Assembly: GCF_900206265.1 (NCBI RefSeq)
Contig: NZ_LT907782.1
Location: 2,108,001-2,172,000, forward strand
Length of the DNA stretch: 64,000 nucleotides
DNA from: Nitrosomonas ureae
Lineage (GTDB): Bacteria; Pseudomonadota; Gammaproteobacteria; Burkholderiales; Nitrosomonadaceae
Reading direction: 5' to 3'
The translations under genes and the position numbers were made by a program. The notes below the pieces were generated by a model, which was not told the origin of the DNA, ran no database searches, and saw nothing but the letters and a program-made list of their open reading frames with translations. How positions within the stretch are numbered: the stretch's first letter is position 1; the number at the start of each line of letters is the position of its first letter. Below, piece after piece: positions 57,733 through 64,000 of this stretch.

Positions 57733-58926
57733 TTATTCCAATATCATAGGCACTTGCTCTTGCTCTTGTTTTTTTAAGTGCGTCTCGACCATTGAACTTA
57801 ATCTTCTCCATCCCAGCAACCCCAGCCCAGCCAGCAGCATTAGATATGTCGATGGCTCGGGTATGGGGGATAGCATTTCGTCGGTGGAGAGTACGTACGA
57901 ATGAAATTCTTTGGTAATGGTGTTGTAAGCTTCCCCAATTACCCATCCGTTATTATTGATATCTGTGGCTGTTACTAAAACCCATCCTGCATCCTTGCTA
58001 TCATGATCAAGATAATCATTTAGTTTGTATTGGTTATGACCATCCCACATAACTGCCTCACCTTGGAAGTCATTATAATAAGGGGAGTCTGTATCGGGTT
58101 TTAAATATTGTAACCCTACAGCAATGCCATGATCATTAATTGCATACGCCGCTGCCTGGTCGCCATCGCTCTTTAACGTACTAACCTTGCCATCCTCCCA
58201 AATGAATGACCTTCTTCCGCCCTCGGGTCCTAAGCCGGTTGCAAGTATTTGCCCATTATTATTTATATCGATTGCCATTGATTTATTCGCCCAACTAAAG
58301 CCATGCCCTATATCCACAGGCTTCATGTCATCTGTGTAGTAAACTGCTCGAGTTGGGCCGCTTCCACCGAAGCCAATCTGACCAACCATCTGGTTATAGT
58401 CATTAAAGCCATTAACAAAATTGGTTAAATCAGAATGACCAAATATCACGCTCGTAATCAATTGAGGATTATCCGGACTATTCCATAACACGCCATTTGA
58501 AGCTGATCTGCCTATAACACTTCCATTATTATTTAATTCAAAATCATGTGCATTACCATTAGGTAAATTTTGAAGCGGAATAGCCGTATTGTTATTTAAA
58601 AAGATTCCATGAAACAATAACAATTTGCTGGTATCAATCACACTTATTACTATATCCCCGTTGTTATTTATGTCTTGAGCGATAGAATTGCGATTAGTCA
58701 TCGGCGCAATTAGAAAATTTTTAGTTCCCTGTTCTACATCCACCACTATTGCAGTTTTCCATAATTTAGCGCCCACTTCAGCTAGTTCATAACCTACGGC
58801 TTTATTTAAATCGTTAATAGCAAGAACTTTAGTGGAACCTAAATCATAAAATGTATTTTCGGCATTAGCCGACCCCGCCACCAATGCCGCACATGCTCCT
58901 AAAATCGATAATTTTAATTTGTTCAT
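57733..58926 (-). CDS. PEP-CTERM-anchored HAF-repeat protein
   Basis: A 397-residue exported protein: signal peptide ending GSANAEN, about six repeats of the type AxDINNNGxIxG (e.g. AQDINNNGDIV, AIDINNNGQIL, ATDINNNGWVI), forming a likely beta-propeller. The C-terminal sorting signal is IPEPSTYLMLLAGLGLLGWRR, split over residues about 353-373. The exosortase system anchors or processes such proteins in exopolysaccharide formers. A 20-residue charged tail after the RR (KKQEQEQVPMILE) is longer than usual. Function unknown. Confidence 0.85.
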   Translation of the reverse strand: MNKLKLSILGACAALVAGSANAENTFYDLGSTKVLAINDLNKAVGYELAEVGAKLWKTAIVVDVEQGTKNFLIAPMTNRNSIAQDINNNGDIVISVIDTSKLLLFHGIFLNNNTAIPLQNLPNGNAHDFELNNNGSVIGRSASNGVLWNSPDNPQLITSVIFGHSDLTNFVNGFNDYNQMVGQIGFGGSGPTRAVYYTDDMKPVDIGHGFSWANKSMAIDINNNGQILATGLGPEGGRRSFIWEDGKVSTLKSDGDQAAAYAINDHGIAVGLQYLKPDTDSPYYNDFQGEAVMWDGHNQYKLNDYLDHDSKDAGWVLVTATDINNNGWVIGEAYNTITKEFHSYVLSTDEMLSPIPEPSTYLMLLAGLGLLGWRRLSSMVETHLKKQEQEQVPMILE

Positions 58927-59180
58927 TTTGACTCCCTAATTTTTGTGTTATTGTTTTTGCAATGACCCATTCTTTAGAATGGGCTTCAGAAAATATATTA
59001 CTAATTAATACTTTTATTAACTAAATGTTTCTTCAGCTCTTGCAACCCCTTACTCTCACTCATTAAACGCTCTAATTCAGCTATTAGTCACATTTTCTCC
59101 CGTTCAGCATAGGCAACTCTGCCAGCCGCATGTGATTTGCGATTAACTAAGCTTAGTATTTGACGTGGTAATTTTGTTTT

Positions 59181-60148
59181 ATGCCTATGAACCATTTTCA
59201 GCTTAATTTGCCCTAAGCTGCAAGATCAACAGGATAAGAGAGTAAGTGATGAAAGGCAAGGAACTGAATTTGTTGGACTGGCAAAAGCATTACGGGACGG
59301 AGGAAGCCTGCGCTCAAGCATTATTTCAGCAACGTTGGCCAGAAGGATTTCGTTGTCCACACTGTGGGTATGATCATGGTTATGCGATAACAACCCGTCA
59401 CAATTGGGAATGCAGTTGCTGCCACAAGCAAACATCGCTAACAGCAGGAACGTTGTTTCATTCAACCAATCTGCCGTTGGTTAAGTGGTTTTGGGCAATT
59501 TACCTGTTATCTTCAGATAAAGGTGGTATTTCTGCGTTACGATTATCGAAGCAGATCAATGTATCGTGGATTACGGCCAGCCGGATGTTGCGCAAGATTC
59601 GAATCGCCATGGGACACCGGGATAGCATCTATCGGTTAGAAGAACTGATCGAAATTGATGATGCGTTGATAGGAGGACGACAAACTGGGGGAAAGCGTGG
59701 ACGGGGCGCCGAAAGAAAAACGCCGATACTGGTGGCAGTTGAGAATCGAGGCAAGCGTGCCGGGTTTATTGCCATGCAGCAAGTTTCAGGCATTAACCGG
59801 GAAGCGGTATCGCAATTTGTGAAACGGCATCTTTTACCTGATCAAGGGGTGCGCAGTGATGCGTTGCCCTCGCTGGCTGAGATCGGAAAAACCCAGAACC
59901 ATGACGCCCGAGTGACGCCACCCCATAAAGCTGGAGAATGGTTACCCTGGGTACATGTTGCCATTGGTAACCTTAAAGCATTCTTGCTTGGAACATACCA
60001 CGGCGTAACGTCAAAATACTTGCAAGAGTATCTGAACGAATTTTGTTACCGTTTTAACCGAAGAGCATGGGAAGCTCAATTATCATCCAGACTTCTCAAT
60101 GCGTGTCTGACTCATACTCAAGTGAAACTGAAAATGGTATAGAGGCAT
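59181..60148 (+). mobile_element. IS1595-family insertion sequence
   Basis: A 968-base element. The left end ATGCCTATGAACCATTTTCAG and right end (reverse complement) ATGCCTCTATACCATTTTCAG are imperfect inverted repeats. It is flanked by ATTTTGTTTT (59171 and 60149), a direct repeat consistent with target duplication, although 10 bases is longer than the usual 8. One transposase gene; the copy looks intact. Confidence 0.85.
59249..60142 (+). CDS. IS1595-family (ISXO2-type) transposase
   Basis: A 297-residue transposase. An N-terminal zinc ribbon (CPHCGYDHG and CSCCHK) precedes the ISXO2-like DDE/N domain: EIDDALIGG carries the first Asp, and GEWLPWVHVAIGNLKAF the later acidic/Asn part. The ATG at 59249 is adjacent to an in-frame GTG. 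The stop codon lies inside the right inverted repeat. Confidence 0.9.
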   Translation: MKGKELNLLDWQKHYGTEEACAQALFQQRWPEGFRCPHCGYDHGYAITTRHNWECSCCHKQTSLTAGTLFHSTNLPLVKWFWAIYLLSSDKGGISALRLSKQINVSWITASRMLRKIRIAMGHRDSIYRLEELIEIDDALIGGRQTGGKRGRGAERKTPILVAVENRGKRAGFIAMQQVSGINREAVSQFVKRHLLPDQGVRSDALPSLAEIGKTQNHDARVTPPHKAGEWLPWVHVAIGNLKAFLLGTYHGVTSKYLQEYLNEFCYRFNRRAWEAQLSSRLLNACLTHTQVKLKMV

Positions 60149-60302
60149 ATTTTGTTTTAATTTTATCTCGCGCGCGCGTATTGGTCACAAAATTCAGCAC
60201 ACAATTGTTCATGTCACTCGAAACTTTTACAAGTTCCTTTCTTAGTGCAAATACGCGCACACAATTTTCATCTTTTTTTCGTGTTCGCGGTAAATAAAAG
60301 GG

Positions 60303-60676
60303 TCAAGTTGGTACTTTGTCTTTAAACCTGTAGACATTGAAGGGTGGCAGTGCAGCAACAGCCAATTTTTTAACTGTGCTAATTGATTATTAATCAAGAT
60401 ATCTTTAATTCACCTAATTAATGAGAATAGGTGTAAACCACTTTTGAAAATTAGTTCGCTAGAATTTTATTGGAATTTGAATTACCTTCTAAACTAATCA
60501 TCTGTGGAAACACCTAACCTTACCATAATATTAAGGCAGGCTTTATTGACCCCAATATCCAGTTTTTTCTTGCGTATTTTCATTTTTCTAAAATGTCAAA
60601 AAAGACAGCTAAAAAAATTAATAAAATAATTCTTTACTCTTAAAACTGATGGTCGTTAACCTAGAGGGGATATAAC
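60303..60676. other. AT-rich noncoding stretch
   Basis: No gene, RNA or clear repeat is seen between the IS-disrupted frame and the XRE-ImmA promoter. Confidence 0.6.
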
Positions 60677-60704
60677 TTGACAAAACTTGACGCTATTGTA
60701 CAAT
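60677..60704 (+). promoter_or_regulatory. sigma70-type promoter of the XRE-ImmA gene
   Basis: TTGACA (60677-60682), 16 bases, TACAAT (60699-60704). The ATG at 60714 is only 9 bases past the -10, so the mRNA would be nearly leaderless. ACTTGAC occurs twice across the -35, a possible operator. Confidence 0.68.
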
Positions 60705-60713
60705 ATTTCGGCT

Positions 60714-61886
60714 ATGCTTAATACAACACTGATCAAAACCGCGATGAGAACAGGAGGCTTATCTCAAACACAACTTGCTTTAATATGCAATGTTAGCAAA
60801 GAAGCTGTTTCTAACTGGCTGTCTGGCGAATCAATTCCCCGTCCCAATAAGCTTAAAGCACTTTCCGAGGCTCTTTCTATAAAGATTGATGAATTACTAG
60901 CAAACGAAACTTCTCCATCGGAACCTATCGTAGCTTACCGCACTAAAAAAAATCGTCCAGTAACTGGAGAGGCTCAAGATGCTGCTTTAGATTTGGCTCA
61001 TCACTTGCAAGAATTAGTCCCTTTTGTACGTCGAGAAGCACTTTTTGCTCCACCGATTTTAGAAGCTCCTTCTCTTGATGATCATTATATCCGTGAGGCA
61101 GCACAGCAAGTTCGGACTCAAGTTGGATTATCTCAGAAAGCTCCTTTAAGTAGAGAACAGTTATTAAACTTGCATCACGATTTTGGTTCGCTCCTCGTTC
61201 CAGTATTGTGGGGCATAGAGAAGGCTGGACATGAAAACGCATTGAGCGTGTATCTCCCAGAATCCAAAATTTCCTGGGTGATATTCAGTCTCAATGCTCA
61301 TGATGATGATTTTAATTATTGGCTAGCTCATGAGCTGGGTCATTGCTACACTCTGCATGCTCTTCAAGGAGATGAGGGAGAAGAGTTTGCAGAGCGTTTT
61401 GCTCAGGAATTGCTCTTTCCATATGAAGTTGCAGTAGATGCCCTAGGTGCTATTAAATCGGATAAGTCACCAAAAGAGCGAGCAAACTGGTATGCCGGAA
61501 ATTATGGCGTATCCATTGTTACTGTAATACGACAGGCTGACCGGGTAGCTGAGTGTATTGGAGAAAAGCAGACGGAAATTGAAAGTCCTAGTTTTTGGGC
61601 ATCTTGGAATTCTGATCGTAAATTTGTGCCTACAGTTGTGGAAGTTCTATTTGATTCGAAAAAGCTATCTGCTGAAGAATACGTGTTGAAGTCAGAAGAC
61701 GAATTTAAAACGCCGATATTTCGTGCCCTAGCCCAGTGGCAAATCAATGAAGGTGGTCGATCACCTGCTTTTATTGCGTCAGCGCTGAATATCGATATCG
61801 GGCAAGCAGTAGAGCTATCACATGCATTGCTTAAGCTTCACACATCATCTAGTGAATCAGCTGACTCCCCAAATAATCGTTTATAA
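60714..61886 (+). CDS. XRE regulator fused to an ImmA/IrrE metallopeptidase
   Basis: A 390-residue protein. The N-terminal XRE HTH is LSQTQLALICNVSKEAVSNWLSGE over residues about 16-39. The zinc peptidase site HELGH lies near residue 205 with a downstream EEFAERFAQELLFP glutamate motif. Such one-protein regulators cleave a repressor or a toxin partner; many are antitoxin-like. No SD is seen, consistent with leaderless start. Its 3' end overlaps the convergent PIN-like gene by 49 bases. Confidence 0.87.
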   Translation: MLNTTLIKTAMRTGGLSQTQLALICNVSKEAVSNWLSGESIPRPNKLKALSEALSIKIDELLANETSPSEPIVAYRTKKNRPVTGEAQDAALDLAHHLQELVPFVRREALFAPPILEAPSLDDHYIREAAQQVRTQVGLSQKAPLSREQLLNLHHDFGSLLVPVLWGIEKAGHENALSVYLPESKISWVIFSLNAHDDDFNYWLAHELGHCYTLHALQGDEGEEFAERFAQELLFPYEVAVDALGAIKSDKSPKERANWYAGNYGVSIVTVIRQADRVAECIGEKQTEIESPSFWASWNSDRKFVPTVVEVLFDSKKLSAEEYVLKSEDEFKTPIFRALAQWQINEGGRSPAFIASALNIDIGQAVELSHALLKLHTSSSESADSPNNRL

Positions 61887-62482
61887 TTCTCTCGCCAGTC
61901 TCTTAACATTTTCTCTCGATAAAGTACCCAAGACCGAACTGTTTTTCGTCTATCTTCCGGGGATATTTTTCCGTTTTCTTGAATCAAATGAAGCAATTCT
62001 AGGCTGTTAAGAAGTCCAATTTTATACTCTTCCGGATCTTCCATTAGATCTGTAGCAACAAGCCGGAGCGGCCATTCATCTGTGGCCATGATTCCTTTAA
62101 CAATAATTGTTGTAGCCAGCAATTCTAAATCTGGAGTTGATAGTCTGCGGATTATTTCTGTGTTCTGTTTTTTGCAATACAATTCGAGAAAAGATTTGGC
62201 GTATGGTGCTAATTCTTTTAGTACATTTTTAATCCTTTTTTTATTGATTCCACTAAGTTTTATTGCAGAGTTCGTCAATTCATCATGCTTAGGGCCGGAG
62301 GCAATTGATGGATAATTTGAGACTAAATTCTTATTATTTTTAAACTCCGCAACCAATTTTTCTAAGGTCAATAACCTATAACCTCCAATATCTTGTCCCA
62401 TCAATGGACGCACTGATGATTGGTATAACTTGAGAAAGCAATTTGTATCGATGATTATGATACGAATAGGGCTTGTTGACAT
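61838..62482 (-). CDS. PIN-like domain protein
   Basis: A 214-residue protein: IIIIDTNCFLKLYQSS supplies the first PIN Asp, STPDLELLATTII and MATDEWPLRLVATDL the later acidic positions, so a metal-dependent RNase fold is likely. The ATG at 62482 has AAGGA eight bases upstream. It is convergent with, and overlaps, the XRE-ImmA gene, so the pair may form a toxin-antitoxin-like unit. Confidence 0.72.
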   Translation of the reverse strand: MSTSPIRIIIIDTNCFLKLYQSSVRPLMGQDIGGYRLLTLEKLVAEFKNNKNLVSNYPSIASGPKHDELTNSAIKLSGINKKRIKNVLKELAPYAKSFLELYCKKQNTEIIRRLSTPDLELLATTIIVKGIMATDEWPLRLVATDLMEDPEEYKIGLLNSLELLHLIQENGKISPEDRRKTVRSWVLYREKMLRDWRENYKRLFGESADSLDDV

Positions 62483-62699
62483 AAACATATCCTTTACTGC
62501 GGATAGTAAAAGTGTTGAACGGTTGCAGCAAAGCTAACTTGCCAAATAAGACCGGAAAAATTGAGAGAAGCGCCCTGCAGGAAGATTACAGGGATAGATA
62601 GTAATCTTACAGAGGGAAGCATTACAGATTCATGGGGTATGCGGTAATTTGATTGATGTATGCAAATGCCCCCGTGCGGAATGATAACCCCCCTTAGAA

Positions 62700-64000
62700 T
62701 CATGCTGCTTTCTGTTGATACAAATACTTCTGAAACTCTATAAACAACGAGCTGATATTGGCAGTATCTCCCAAAATATCTTTGGCATCTTCCAGCGACT
62801 GATATTTGTTTATCAGCAGAGTAGGTAATTTTTCCTGATCAAGTTCTTCCACGCCCGTTTCAACATACTTGCTCAATACAAATTCTATAAACTCTTGTTG
62901 CTTGCTATTGAGTAACGCAAAAATAGTGGCTTCTGCTGCTGCAACACGTTCTTCCCTTGTCATGGGTTTTATGTCACTGTTAAACACGTATTCCAATACA
63001 TCAAACAGGTCGCTTTTTTCTGCATCAATGAGTTTTTGCAGTGTTGACAGTTCTTCCTTACCAAATCCGGCATCATTCAATTTTTCCAATAATGCTTTGC
63101 GAGTAGTCGGATTGCTCCAAATGGTGCGTAATTCCTCTTCACTTTTGAATAGATTGGGCAATTCTCCAAACAGGTTATTCAAAAATTCTTCGGCTGAAAT
63201 GGGTTTACCATCGCTACTCCAAAAAGAAGTAGAAATCATGTGTTGTATTTCTCGCTCCTTACCATCCTTCAGTTTAACTTTTACTCTCTTATTGCAAACA
63301 CAAGAAATTTGTTCGCATTTTGGACAGGGCTTCGATGGTTCTTTTTCACATTCACTTGGTCTCTTACCACAAACTTTACAGGGCTTGGGAGGTTCATATT
63401 TGCATTCACATGGATTTTGCCCGCATTTAATGCAAGTTTCTTCTTCTAGTGGTTCTCCATCCCATTCAGGATCGGAAAAGTGGTGATAAGCATCTACAAA
63501 ATCGTAAATAGTAAAAAACTCTTTGCCATCAAACAGCCGTGTGCCTCTGCCCACGATCTGCTTAAACTCTATCATTGAATTAATTGGCCGCATTAAGACA
63601 ATGTTGCGTATGTTTCTGGCATCGACTCCCGTGGATAATTTTTGTGAGGTAGTCAGTATGGTCGGGATGGTTTTTTCGTTGTCTTGGAATTCTCTTAAAA
63701 ACTGTTCGCCTATTTCGCCATCATTGGCAGTCACACGCACACAGTAATTCGGATTATTGCTTTGCTTGTATTGATTGATTAAGTCACGAACTGCCGCAGC
63801 ATGTTCTTGCGTGGCGCAAAAGATGATGGCTTTCTCGTTCTGATTGGCTTCGCCCATGAATATTTTGACACGTTTGGCTTCCCGCTCTTTTATCTCAATG
63901 ATTCTGTTGAAATCATCTTCAGTATAAAGTCTGCCTTCCTCTATTTCGCCTTCAATGATTTGGTCATCGCTGGTGTAGATATAATCATCCAGCGTTGTTT
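62700..64000 (-). CDS. type I restriction enzyme R subunit, C-terminal part, cut by window edge
   Basis: The frame is open to base 64000, giving more than 430 C-terminal residues. Helicase domain 2 motifs are visible (KAIIFCATQEHAAAVRDLI, TTSQKLSTGVDARNIRNIVLM, QIVGRGTRLF), of the EcoEI/EcoKI type rather than the EcoR124 type of the gene at 29391. A cysteine-rich insert with repeated CxxC pairs (CIKCGQNPCEC, PCKVCGKRPSEC, PCPKCEQISCVC) sits before the EcoEI-type C-terminal domain. The rest of the locus lies beyond the window. Confidence 0.9.
   Translation of the reverse strand, partial: TTLDDYIYTSDDQIIEGEIEEGRLYTEDDFNRIIEIKEREAKRVKIFMGEANQNEKAIIFCATQEHAAAVRDLINQYKQSNNPNYCVRVTANDGEIGEQFLREFQDNEKTIPTILTTSQKLSTGVDARNIRNIVLMRPINSMIEFKQIVGRGTRLFDGKEFFTIYDFVDAYHHFSDPEWDGEPLEEETCIKCGQNPCECKYEPPKPCKVCGKRPSECEKEPSKPCPKCEQISCVCNKRVKVKLKDGKEREIQHMISTSFWSSDGKPISAEEFLNNLFGELPNLFKSEEELRTIWSNPTTRKALLEKLNDAGFGKEELSTLQKLIDAEKSDLFDVLEYVFNSDIKPMTREERVAAAEATIFALLNSKQQEFIEFVLSKYVETGVEELDQEKLPTLLINKYQSLEDAKDILGDTANISSLFIEFQKYLYQQKAA

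Larger units (their letters stand above)
59001..60302 (-). pseudogene. small reading frame interrupted by the IS1595 insertion
   Basis: On the minus strand an open frame from 60302 reads into the IS right end (RDKIKTK). Removing the IS and one copy of its target repeat joins it in frame to LPRQILSLVNRKSHAAGRVAYAEREKM, a TGA at 59090, and then LIAELERLMSESKGLQELKKH to a stop at 59001. The restored frame of about 75 codons before the TGA suggests a real but already broken small gene. No family recognised. Confidence 0.35.

Overview
The window looks like the chromosome of a betaproteobacterial ammonia oxidiser close to Nitrosomonas. This rests on betaproteobacterial housekeeping gene orders (pcnB-folK-panB, pcm beside tolC, mnmG-rsmG-parA-parB), a cytochrome P460-type haem c protein, a PEP-CTERM protein, and about half GC in the core genes with AT-rich accessory islands. 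The assignment is an inference; no rRNA lies in the window.

Positions 1-15300 are mostly core genes: panB, folK and pcnB, RNase P RNA, an MscK-type mechanosensitive channel, tolC and pcm, a TPP riboswitch with thiC, uppP, a rhodanese, an RsuA-family pseudouridine synthase and ettA. Positions 15300-17460 form a small accessory patch: a DUF4160/DUF2442 pair, an unknown protein, and a Phd antitoxin followed by a broken yoeB. Next come a copper-radical oxidase of the galactose/glyoxal oxidase fold, a MazG-like hydrolase, a methyltransferase, rhlE and a five-gene RND efflux operon (22163-29123).

Positions 29391-37556 hold a GC-richer type I restriction-modification locus in the unusual order hsdR, four-helix-bundle gene, hsdS, yhcG, dinD, hsdM. 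A parS palindrome and a sigma70 promoter precede mnmG-rsmG-parA-parB. Trm112, an ADP-ribosylglycohydrolase-like protein, small conserved proteins, an SDR, cytochrome P460, and a metal-uptake cluster (TonB receptor, small membrane protein, Fur/Zur-type regulator) follow. Two copies of a TGCAAC-N3-GTTGCA palindrome mark the last cluster.

From 49400 to the end the window is a mosaic island. A 7.8-kb element is bounded by direct repeats of the 3' half of a tRNA gene (49761 and 57493). It carries an integrase, a HTH protein, a Rep_trans-type replication initiator, two GC-rich hairpins, a run of decayed tRNA 3' fragments, a CBASS-like defence locus and a ParD/ParE pair. The defence locus is the most interesting part. 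On the minus strand it reads: divergent DisA_N-like protein, S_2TMbeta (Cap15-like) effector, CD-NTase, second Cap15-like effector. Integron attC-like sites lie before the first gene and between the second and third, so the locus looks like two gene cassettes without an adjacent integron integrase.

To the right are a PEP-CTERM protein, an IS1595-family insertion that interrupts a small reading frame, a near-leaderless XRE-ImmA regulator/peptidase convergent with a PIN-like protein, and the C-terminal part of a second, different type I R subunit with a cysteine-rich insert.
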